A stretch of DNA of 64,000 bases from Lujinxingiaceae bacterium (GTDB lineage Bacteria > Myxococcota_A > Bradymonadia > Bradymonadales > Bradymonadaceae), in the NCBI GenBank assembly GCA_013697635.1, contig JACCWM010000133.1:55513-119512 (forward strand), given 5' to 3'. The position numbers were made by a program, and so were the translations under genes. The notes beneath the pieces were generated by a model, which saw only the letters and a program-made list of their open reading frames with translations, had not been told where the DNA came from and did no database searches. This document shows, piece by piece, positions 9,107 through 16,317 of this stretch (position 1 is its first letter; each line of letters begins with the position of its first letter).

Positions 9107-9547
9107 TCAGCAACAACTGCCGCCGCCGCCCTCGCCCACCGCGTCGAGTGCCCGGCGCAGCAGTTGGACCGAGTCGAGCACCTGGGCGTGTTTGTCGGCC
9201 GGGATCTGCGAGAGCACGCCGTCGAGCATGCTCTCGGTCAAACGGCAGAGCCGGCGAGCCTGGGCGTCGCCGGTGGCGCTGAGCTCGATGAAGACGCGGC
9301 GGCGATCGTTGGGATCGCGGGTGCGATCGACCCAACCGTTTCGCTCGAGGCCATCGACCAGGCGAGTGGTCGCGCTCAGGCTCGTGCCCAGGCCCTCGGC
9401 CAGGGTCGAGGCGTCGAGCGGGCCGTCGAGCAGGCGTTGCAGGGCGACGCACTGCGGTACGGTGATGTCGCCGCAGCAGATGGCGTTTCGCTCCATGATG
9501 CCAAAGTGGCGGCAGATGGCGAGCAATTCGGTGGTGAACTCTTTCAC
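9107..9547 (-). CDS. MarR-family regulator, probable metalloid sensor
   Basis: 146-residue winged-helix protein. The DNA-binding part is clear: STLAEGLGTSLSATTRLVDGLERNGWV (recognition region) and the wing DPNDRRRVFIELSATG. It has Cys24-Cys25 in the first helical region (NAICCGDITVPQC) and ends GGGGSCC. MarR proteins with an ICCG-type motif are commonly found with arsenic methylation genes, and the Cys pairs are plausible As(III) ligands (inference). Its ATG overlaps the arsM stop by four bases, so it is translated from the same transcript and probably feeds back on the arsM promoter at 10417-10480. Confidence 0.88.
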   Translation of the reverse strand: MKEFTTELLAICRHFGIMERNAICCGDITVPQCVALQRLLDGPLDASTLAEGLGTSLSATTRLVDGLERNGWVDRTRDPNDRRRVFIELSATGDAQARRLCRLTESMLDGVLSQIPADKHAQVLDSVQLLRRALDAVGEGGGGSCC

Positions 9548-10389
9548 GGCTTTCTCGCTTCGATTCGGTAACTCCAGATGGAACCCAGAACATGCTCGCG
9601 CGTGGCGCTGTCGAGCCCGTCGAAGGCGCCCTGCAGCGTCGTATCACAGCAGGCCGCGCCAACGACAGCGGCCGCGCTCGAGCGTGTCCACCGAATGTCG
9701 ACAAAGCCCGCCTCACTCATCGTCGCAAAGTAATCGTCAGCGAGCGCCGCGCCCCCGATACACGACACGTACAGCGCCGCGTTCTCCATCACGGCCTCCG
9801 GAAGCGCCCGCGACAGACAAATATCCGAGACCGCCAGCCGACCGCCCGGCTTGAGCACCCGATAGGCCTCGGCAAACGCCTGCGGCTTGTCCGGGCTCAG
9901 GTTGATCACGCAGTTCGAGATCACCACGTCGACGCTCTCCGAGACCACCGGCAGCGCCTCGATCAAGCCCTCGCGAAACTCCACATAGCCCGACAAGCCC
10001 TTCGCGCTCGCAGTCTCCCTGGCCCGCGCCAGCATCTGCGGCGTCATGTCGACTCCGATCACGCGCCCTCCCTGCCCGACCTTCTGCGCCGCCAAAAACG
10101 CATCCATCCCCGCACCCGACCCCAGATCGAGCACCACCTCGCCAGGCTGCAAACCGGCGATCGCCGTCGGATTGCCACAGCCCAGCCCGAGGTTCGCCTC
10201 CTTCGGAATCTGGGCGAGCTCCTCAATGCTGTAGCCAATCTGCTCGGCCAGGGTTTGCGCCCGGGAGCTTACGACCGGCGCACAGCAGCTCGGCCCACAA
10301 CACGACGTCTTGGAGGCGTTGTCGACGATGGCAGCATAGCCATCGCGCACATCGGAGCGAACTTGATCGTTAGTTTTGTTCGGGTTCAT
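9544..10389 (-). CDS. arsM: Arsenite S-adenosylmethionine methyltransferase
   Basis: Methylates As(III) using SAM, giving mono- to trimethylarsenicals; cytoplasmic detoxification. The ATG at 10389 is preceded by GAGAGAAGAAG and begins MNPNKTNDQVRSDVRDGYAAI, the usual ArsM opening. The SAM site is VLDLGSGAGMDAFLA (87-101). The three cysteines needed for As binding and catalysis are present as Cys71 (GLGCGNPT), Cys160 (SNCVINL) and Cys210 (SCIGGA). Extra Cys pairs at 30-31, 35-36 and 247-248 are common in bacterial ArsM and may hold metalloid. The length of 281 residues is typical. Upstream of marR in one operon. Confidence 0.95.
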   Translation of the reverse strand: MNPNKTNDQVRSDVRDGYAAIVDNASKTSCCGPSCCAPVVSSRAQTLAEQIGYSIEELAQIPKEANLGLGCGNPTAIAGLQPGEVVLDLGSGAGMDAFLAAQKVGQGGRVIGVDMTPQMLARARETASAKGLSGYVEFREGLIEALPVVSESVDVVISNCVINLSPDKPQAFAEAYRVLKPGGRLAVSDICLSRALPEAVMENAALYVSCIGGAALADDYFATMSEAGFVDIRWTRSSAAAVVGAACCDTTLQGAFDGLDSATREHVLGSIWSYRIEARKP

Positions 10390-10416
10390 GGCTTCTTCTC
10401 TCGTGGTGACGGGTAA

Positions 10417-10480
10417 TTTATCGCGTGCAGACATCAAAAGTTGCAGCACACAAGCAAACTAGTTGCACAACGCAAGCAAA
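10417..10480 (-). promoter_or_regulatory. Candidate arsM promoter with tandem operator
   Basis: Two 19-bp direct repeats, GTTGCAGCACACAAGCAAA (10440-10458) and GTTGCACAACGCAAGCAAA (10462-10480), match at 16 of 19 positions with a 22-bp period, two helical turns. Each has TTGC...GCAA symmetry, as expected for a dimeric winged-helix protein. On the minus strand a possible -10 (GATAAA, 10422-10417) lies 17 bases from the first repeat, so operator 1 would occupy the -35 position (TGCAAC, a poor consensus match). Binding by the neighbouring MarR protein is the natural inference. Confidence 0.6.
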
Positions 10481-10544
10481 TCAAGTGAAAAGTGAAAACC
10501 ACTCCAGGATGACCTCCAAGCTAGTGGGAGCGGGCTGCCGAGGC

Positions 10545-10579
10545 CGGCCCCTCAGGGCACCCGACCTTGGCGGCCGGCC
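10545..10579 (+). repeat. 35-bp direct repeat, right copy
   Basis: Second copy of the 9032-9066 element, 32 of 35 identical, same orientation. It lies 65 bp upstream of the operator array and runs into the 3' end of the DUF5131 gene, whose last residues (AGRQGRVP) and stop codon are encoded by it. Confidence 0.85.
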
Positions 10580-11364
10580 AACGGATACTCATCCCACGTA
10601 CGTCCCTCCAAGACCCGGCCTCCGGCCTTCGGCGTATTGCCGCCCCACTGCTTGAAAAAGAAGGCGACGTCTTGGGCCAGGCAGTGGTCGCGCAATCCCA
10701 CGACCCATCGGCTTCGATCCGGGCGCGCCACCCACTGGCCGTCGACATACTCGACCAGCGCCCGGCGCTTTCTGATCTTTTCGTTCCACAGATGAATGCC
10801 CGACTCCCCGCCGGTGATGACCCAGTCAATGCCGCCGAGGTCGATCTCCTTGAACCAGCCAAGAAGCGGCTCGCAGCTCAAGAAACGCACGGCGGCCGGC
10901 ACGCGCTTGAGCGCTTCGAGGCGCTTGATCACGCGCGGGCCCTCCAGCGATGTCCCCAGCCAGATGTGCGGCGACGGCCGATAAAGCCCGTCGCCGATAA
11001 ACTCATCGAGCAGCGCTGCCATCTTTTCGGGGCGCTTGGTCAAAATCTGATACTGGTGGCGTGGGGTGTCCATCATCACCTCGAAGACGCGGCGCACAAA
11101 GCGCTCGTCGGTCTGCTCGTGAAACAGATCGCTCATCGAGTTGACGAACACCTTGCGCGGCTTCTTCCACGCGCGCGGCTCCTCGATCTTGTCCCAGTGC
11201 ATCGTAAACTCAAAGCCGTTGTCGTAGCGGGCGTTGCCCATCGCCTTGAGCCGCAGGGCCAGCGTCTCGGCATAACAGAACTTGCACCCCTCGCTGACCT
11301 TGGAGCAGCCCGTGGCGGGATTCCACGTGACGTCGGTCCACTCTATGGACGATTGCTGACTCAT
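10552..11364 (-). CDS. DUF5131 / phage Gp37-Gp68 family protein
   Basis: I start at ATG 11364 (MSQQSSIEWTDVTWNPATGCSKV), with GAAGAGCG just upstream; a longer frame exists but is not family-like. The 270-residue protein has the family hallmarks: WTDVTWNPATGC, Cys20-x6-Cys27-x2-Cys30, NSMSDLFHE, YQILTKRPE, WLGTSLEG and FLSCEPLLG. The three cysteines recall an iron-sulfur/radical-SAM-type site as in spore photoproduct lyase, but the enzymatic role is unknown. The family occurs both in phages and in chromosomes. The C-terminal ten residues come from the 35-bp repeat, so the original end has probably been replaced. Whether it is read through into arsM is unclear; 162 bp separate them. Confidence 0.9.
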   Translation of the reverse strand: MSQQSSIEWTDVTWNPATGCSKVSEGCKFCYAETLALRLKAMGNARYDNGFEFTMHWDKIEEPRAWKKPRKVFVNSMSDLFHEQTDERFVRRVFEVMMDTPRHQYQILTKRPEKMAALLDEFIGDGLYRPSPHIWLGTSLEGPRVIKRLEALKRVPAAVRFLSCEPLLGWFKEIDLGGIDWVITGGESGIHLWNEKIRKRRALVEYVDGQWVARPDRSRWVVGLRDHCLAQDVAFFFKQWGGNTPKAGGRVLEGRTWDEYPLAGRQGRVP

Positions 11365-11585
11365 ATGCGCTCTTCTGGTAAACGGGACGCCGGGTGGATT
11401 GACCAGACGTTGTCTCGAATTTCTAACGTCGCCTCCCCTGAAACATTTCGCATGGCGTCGGAGCTGGCGCGTTGACAACACAGACCTTGACGATTCCCTG
11501 CTCGATCTCGATGATAGCCACCTGTCCCGGCGGCGCTTCGGCCGCCCGATGCCTGCCAACGTTCGATGTAGGATGGCCCCCCGGC

Positions 11586-12800
11586 ATGACCTCCAAGCGT
11601 GATATCTGGTCGCGGCGAATCGAGGGGTGGTTGCGGCCGCCAAGGCGGCTGTCGTTTACGCCCGCCGGCAAGTACTTCGTGTTGATGACGCTCGGGGTGG
11701 GCTTTGGTGCGATCAATACGGGCAACAACCTTCTATTCTTGATGCTGGGCATGATGCTGTCACTAATCGTGGCGAGCGGGGTGCTCAGCGAGGCCGTGCT
11801 GCGCGAGATGCGCGCGCAACGCATGCCGCCGCGCCAGATCTTTGCGCGCCAGAGCTCGCCGGCGCATCTGGAGTTGATCAATCCCAAGCGCTTTCCATCG
11901 CTGAGCGTTGAGGTCGCGGAGCGCAATCCACGATGTGTGAGCGGGCCACTGAGAGGCCAGCTTGTGGGGCCGCAGCGGGTGCCGTGGTGGAAGTTTTGGA
12001 AGCGGGGCCTGCTGTTGAAGACGGCCTTTCCCCAGGGCGTGGCGATGGCCTACTGCCTGCGCATCGATGGCGGAGCTAGCCTGGCGCTGGGGACGGCGTA
12101 TCATTTGCCCAAACGCGGGTTGTACGAGTTTCCGGGGCTGAGCGTATCGACGCGCTTTCCCTTTGGCTTCTTTGAGAAGTCGCGCGAGATCGACGACGCG
12201 GCGACGCTCGTCGCCTACCCGCCTGCGGCCGAAGCCGAGGACTGGGTGGCCAGCGTGCATGCCCACTTCGGAGACGTGTCGCGAAACGTGCGCGGCGCCG
12301 GCGAGGAGTTCTTCGGCTTGCGCGAGTACCGCGCGGGTGAGGATCGGCGCATGGTGCATTGGAAGAGCAGCGCGCGCCGCGGTGAGCTCGTGGTCAAGGA
12401 AACCGAGTCCCAGGAGCAGCGCGCCATCGAGATCTGTCTGCTCAACTGCACGGGCACCAGCGCGCAAAAGCGCCACCTTGTCGTGGCAAACTTTGAGGCC
12501 GGCCTGGAGAAGACCGCCGGCCTTTTGCACGCGATGGCTCGCCAGGGCTATCAGATCGGGCTTCGCACGATCGACGACGCGATCGAGGCCGCAAGCGGCG
12601 CCATGCACATGGACCGCCTGCTCTACATTTTGGCCACGATCGAGCTCAAGGACGGCGTACACGCACCGCTCGCGCGCGCAGCCGAGCAGCGCGGCCCCAC
12701 GGTGGGTCGGGTGGTCGTGGGCTTGAGCGGCGCGCTGGATGCAAGCGGGGCCGACGGCGAGCTGTTGTTTGCATTCGATGACGTGGCAGGTGAGCGATGA
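11586..12800 (+). CDS. DUF58 domain membrane protein
   Basis: Starts at ATG 11586; upstream in-frame codons do not look coding. The N-terminal ~70 residues contain two close hydrophobic segments (FVLMTLGVGFGAINTGNNLLFLMLG... and the following one), then a beta-rich region, then the DUF58 signature GAGEEFFGLREYRAGEDRRMVHWKSSARRGELVVKE near residues 238-275. DUF58 proteins work with MoxR ATPases and transglutaminase-like proteins, possibly as a MIDAS/vWA-like adaptor in envelope assembly; the mechanism is not established. 404 residues. It overlaps the next gene by four bases (ATGA), so the two are translationally coupled. Confidence 0.92.
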   Translation: MTSKRDIWSRRIEGWLRPPRRLSFTPAGKYFVLMTLGVGFGAINTGNNLLFLMLGMMLSLIVASGVLSEAVLREMRAQRMPPRQIFARQSSPAHLELINPKRFPSLSVEVAERNPRCVSGPLRGQLVGPQRVPWWKFWKRGLLLKTAFPQGVAMAYCLRIDGGASLALGTAYHLPKRGLYEFPGLSVSTRFPFGFFEKSREIDDAATLVAYPPAAEAEDWVASVHAHFGDVSRNVRGAGEEFFGLREYRAGEDRRMVHWKSSARRGELVVKETESQEQRAIEICLLNCTGTSAQKRHLVVANFEAGLEKTAGLLHAMARQGYQIGLRTIDDAIEAASGAMHMDRLLYILATIELKDGVHAPLARAAEQRGPTVGRVVVGLSGALDASGADGELLFAFDDVAGER

Positions 12801-15103
12801 ACATGCGCCGGCGCCTGGAATTGCTCCACGAGATCAGCCTCTACATGGTGGTCTTGGTCGCCTTTGCAAGTATCGCGGCCGGCTCGGGTGCCGGGGTGCT
12901 GATGATCGCCTTCTTTTTGGTGGCCACACTGGCGAGCTGGTTCGTGCACCGCGCCAGGGTCGTCAAGGCCGCGCATGCGCGCTATTGGAACGTCTCGGTG
13001 CTCTTATTCTTGGGCTATTCGGTGTTCGATGTGGCCACCGACCCAAACGCCGACGTGATCTTGCTGGGCATTCGCTTTGTGCTCGTGCTGCTGATCATCA
13101 AGCTCTTCAGCCGACTTGCGCCCCGCGACGATCTGCAGATCTATGCCCTGAGCTTGCTCACGTTGGCCGTGGCGACCACGGTCAACGTGGGCGTCTCCTA
13201 CGGCATCTTGTTCGGGCTGTACGTGTTGATTGGCACCTTCAGCATGGCGCTCTTTCATCTGCGAAGCGAGGTCCAGCTCCAGCCGGCGAGCATCGATCAT
13301 AATCGCATGCCCTTTGACCGCGTTTATGTCGTGGTGCTGGCTAGCTTGAGCTTGATGATCTTTGCGTCGAGCCTTGGCATCTTCTTCTTGTTTCCGCGCA
13401 TGGGCCTGGGCTTTTTCACCGTGCAGACGCGCGACAACGTCGAGACGACAGGGTTCTCCGAGCAGGTTGAGCTCGGCGGCCATGGGGTCCTGCGCGACAA
13501 CCCGGCTGTGGTGCTGCGCATCGAGTTCTTGAGCCCTCGGCCGCAGAACTACAATGCCATGCGCTGGCGCACGATGACCTTCGACACCTACGACGGGCGC
13601 CAGTGGCAGCGCACGCAAAAGGAGAGCGAGCGCCCGCTGCGCTCCGATGACGGCCTCTTTGACCTGGGTGCGCTGCATGCGAGCGCGCTTCGCGCAGTCG
13701 GCGAGCAGACGCCAGGCCTGTCCATGCAGATCTACCTCGAGCCGATCGGCACCAACCTGATTCCGGTGGTCTGGCCGGCGCGCACGCTGCACATGGCGAT
13801 GGCCGAGGCGGCCGTCTCCTGGAGCCCGCACTCCGGTGGCCTGACCGTCGACGCCTATTCCGACGTTCGCCACACCCTGGAGAGCCAGATCGGGATGACC
13901 TACCGCCTGACGACCTATGCGCCACCGCCCGAGCAAATGCTCGCAACGGCGCTCGGGCGCACCCTGTCGCCGGAGCTTGCCGAGCCGTTTTTGCAGCTTC
14001 CGGCGGCACTACCTCAGCGAACGCGCGATCTGGCCATCGCGATCACCGAGGAGCGCGAGACGGCCTTTGCCAAAGCGTTGGCCATCCAGGCCCATCTCAA
14101 GCAGAACTACACCTACACCACGGATTTGCCGGAGGTCGATCCCGACGACCCGCTCACGTCTTTTCTCTTCGAGGCCCAGCGCGGCCACTGCGAATATTTT
14201 GCCACGGCGACCGTGATCCTGCTTCGCGCCTCGGGCGTGCCCGCGCGCCTGGTCAACGGCTTTATGGGCGGCACCTGGAACGACGTCGGGGGCTATCTAA
14301 CCGTACGACAGGGCGATGCGCACTCATGGGCCGAGGTCTTCGTGCCGGAGTTCGGCTGGGTGCCGATCGACTCGACGCCCTCGAGCGAGAGCGCCTTCTC
14401 CCAGCGCAGCCGAGCCTTTCAGTGGTTCAACAACACCGCCGACGCCATGCGCCTGACCTGGATGAAGTGGGTCATCGAGTACAACCTGGAGTCGCAGATC
14501 GCGCTGGTTCGCCGCGTCAGCAGAGGACTGGCGCCGCGCGGCATGGGCAAAAACAAGGAGCGCGCCGCCGACAAAACCGACACCCAATCACCCCTGGGCG
14601 CGCGCGAGATCTTGATGTGGGCGGGCCTGCTCGGCTTGAGCCTGGGCGCTGGCGCCCAGGCCAGACGCCGGCGTTTGAGCGCCCGGCATGCCCTGAAAGT
14701 GTTGCTGGCCGTGCTCTGGAGCAGCGCCGGCGCCGGATGGATGGCCTGGTTCATGGGCACGGACACGGCCTGGCTGCTGCTCGGCGCCGCGGCGCCCCTG
14801 GCGTCCTTTATCACCTTCGGTCTGGTCGCGCGGCCCTCGAGAAACGAGCAAAGTGCCCAGGTGAGCGCGCTCTTTATCAAGATCGAGCAGCTCGCCGGTC
14901 GCCGCGGCCTACGCCGCCCGCCCGACGAAGGGCCGGCCTTCTTTCTCGACCGGCTCGCCAGTCAGTGGCCGGGTGCCGCGCGCGATCTGGGATTTTTCAA
15001 GCAACGCTATCTGGCCACGCGCTTTGGCGGCCGGCCAATCTCGCTCGAGGAGTTGGCCGCGCTCAAGGCGGCGATTGGGCGGATCAAGAAGGCCATGGAC
15101 TAG
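12797..15103 (+). CDS. TgpA-like membrane transglutaminase
   Basis: 768 residues. The first ~190 contain five or six membrane helices, followed by a periplasmic domain with a transglutaminase fold: Cys465 (RGHCEYFATA), His509 (GDAHSWAEVF) and Asp525 (VPIDSTPS) form the expected triad. Two more hydrophobic segments follow at about residues 595-655, then a DUF4129-like helical tail. This is the layout of Pseudomonas TgpA, an essential inner-membrane protein of unknown substrate. It is coupled to DUF58 upstream. It ends tail-to-tail with moxR: the four bases CTAG at 15100-15103 provide the stop codons of both genes. Confidence 0.93.
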   Translation: MNMRRRLELLHEISLYMVVLVAFASIAAGSGAGVLMIAFFLVATLASWFVHRARVVKAAHARYWNVSVLLFLGYSVFDVATDPNADVILLGIRFVLVLLIIKLFSRLAPRDDLQIYALSLLTLAVATTVNVGVSYGILFGLYVLIGTFSMALFHLRSEVQLQPASIDHNRMPFDRVYVVVLASLSLMIFASSLGIFFLFPRMGLGFFTVQTRDNVETTGFSEQVELGGHGVLRDNPAVVLRIEFLSPRPQNYNAMRWRTMTFDTYDGRQWQRTQKESERPLRSDDGLFDLGALHASALRAVGEQTPGLSMQIYLEPIGTNLIPVVWPARTLHMAMAEAAVSWSPHSGGLTVDAYSDVRHTLESQIGMTYRLTTYAPPPEQMLATALGRTLSPELAEPFLQLPAALPQRTRDLAIAITEERETAFAKALAIQAHLKQNYTYTTDLPEVDPDDPLTSFLFEAQRGHCEYFATATVILLRASGVPARLVNGFMGGTWNDVGGYLTVRQGDAHSWAEVFVPEFGWVPIDSTPSSESAFSQRSRAFQWFNNTADAMRLTWMKWVIEYNLESQIALVRRVSRGLAPRGMGKNKERAADKTDTQSPLGAREILMWAGLLGLSLGAGAQARRRRLSARHALKVLLAVLWSSAGAGWMAWFMGTDTAWLLLGAAAPLASFITFGLVARPSRNEQSAQVSALFIKIEQLAGRRGLRRPPDEGPAFFLDRLASQWPGAARDLGFFKQRYLATRFGGRPISLEELAALKAAIGRIKKAMD

Positions 15104-16086
15104 GAAGGCGTTGGCACCGCAGCCACGATTTGCTCGAGGATCGACTCGGCGAACTGGCGGCTCTCGCCGCCGGCGCCGCTCGCGACGCTGATGCGATGGG
15201 CAAGACAGGGCACGAACAACTCGCGCACGTCGTCGGGGATGCAGTAGTCGCGCCCCTGGAGCACAGCCATCGCACGGGCCGCGCGCGTCAGGCCGATCGC
15301 GCCGCGCGTGCTCACGCCGATGCGCACGCGCGGATCGCGACGCGTCTGCTCGACGACCGTCATGATGTAGTCGGCCAACGACTCGTCGAGCTTTACCGAC
15401 TCGGCCAGGCGCTGCAGCGCGCTCAACTCCTCGTGGTTCAGCACGGCCGAGAGCGCGTTGACCGGCTCCTCGACGCGGCGATCGAGTAAGATGTTGCGCT
15501 CGACGCGCGGGCCGGGATAGCCGATCGAGAGACGCATCATGAAGCGATCGAGCTGGCTCTCGGGCAAAGGGTAGGTGCCGTGGTGCTCGAGGGGATTTTG
15601 CGTCGCGATCACCAGAAACGGGCGGGGAAGCTCGTGGGTGACGTTCTCGATGCTCACGCGGCCCTCGCTCATCGCCTCGAGCAGCGCCGACTGCGTGCGC
15701 GGAGTGGTGCGGTTGATCTCGTCGGCCAAGATCACGCCCGCAAACAGCGGGCCCGCCTTGAAGTCGAACTCGCCGGTCTTGGGCGAGTAGACCGAGACGC
15801 CGAGAATATCGCTGGGCAGCAAATCGCTGGTGAACTGTATGCGCTGAAAGCTCAGCCCCAGGCTGCGCGCCAGGGCCAGCGCCAGGGTCGTCTTGCCCAC
15901 GCCGGGCACATCCTCGAGCAGCAGATGGCCCTGGGCCAGCGCGCAGGCCATGGTCAGGCGCACGATGCGCGTTTTCCCCTGAAAGACACGCTCGACGTTG
16001 GCCTGAAGATCATGCAAGCGGTCGACGGCCATACGGATCGACATCGCGGAAACGCTCTGTTCGGAGGGAGAAAGCTCAGCGGACAT
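15100..16086 (-). CDS. MoxR-family AAA+ ATPase
   Basis: Chaperone-like ATPase that usually acts with DUF58 and transglutaminase partners. Start taken at ATG 16086 (328 residues); a GTG two codons upstream (16092) is possible. Walker A is EDVPGVGKTTLA (58-69), Walker B is VILADEINR, sensor 1 is VIATQNPLEHHGTYPLPESQLDRF and the C-terminal lid has STRGAIGLTRAARA. All are standard for MoxR. Unusually it is on the opposite strand, converging on DUF58-TgpA instead of leading their operon. 231 bp separate its start from the divergent giant lipoprotein gene. Confidence 0.95.
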   Translation of the reverse strand: MSAELSPSEQSVSAMSIRMAVDRLHDLQANVERVFQGKTRIVRLTMACALAQGHLLLEDVPGVGKTTLALALARSLGLSFQRIQFTSDLLPSDILGVSVYSPKTGEFDFKAGPLFAGVILADEINRTTPRTQSALLEAMSEGRVSIENVTHELPRPFLVIATQNPLEHHGTYPLPESQLDRFMMRLSIGYPGPRVERNILLDRRVEEPVNALSAVLNHEELSALQRLAESVKLDESLADYIMTVVEQTRRDPRVRIGVSTRGAIGLTRAARAMAVLQGRDYCIPDDVRELFVPCLAHRISVASGAGGESRQFAESILEQIVAAVPTPS

Positions 16087-16317
16087 GGGCACTCAGGGGG
16101 CTCTTGAAGCGTGATGGTCACCGACGCGGAAAACTCGTCGGAGTATAGCGCGCCGGGGCCCAGCCGTAAAAGCGCCAAAGCGCGCATCATACGCCTGTCG
16201 GCTCGCTTGAATCTCAGTGGGCTCAACGCTAGTATGCGAAACCAAGATCGAAGTACGACCTGTGTGTCAGCCAATGCGAAAACACTAAGACTGCCCGTCT
16301 CTGGGCGTTGGTCAACA

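Noticed and set aside
9039..9716. Minus-strand open frame overlapping marR and arsM in another frame
   Set aside because: Arg-rich shadow; it ends in AGRQGRVA because it runs into the 35-bp repeat, not because it is a gene.
10552..11364. DUF5131 gene considered as a sign of a prophage
   Set aside because: No integrase, terminase, capsid or lysis genes occur nearby, and the family is also chromosomal.
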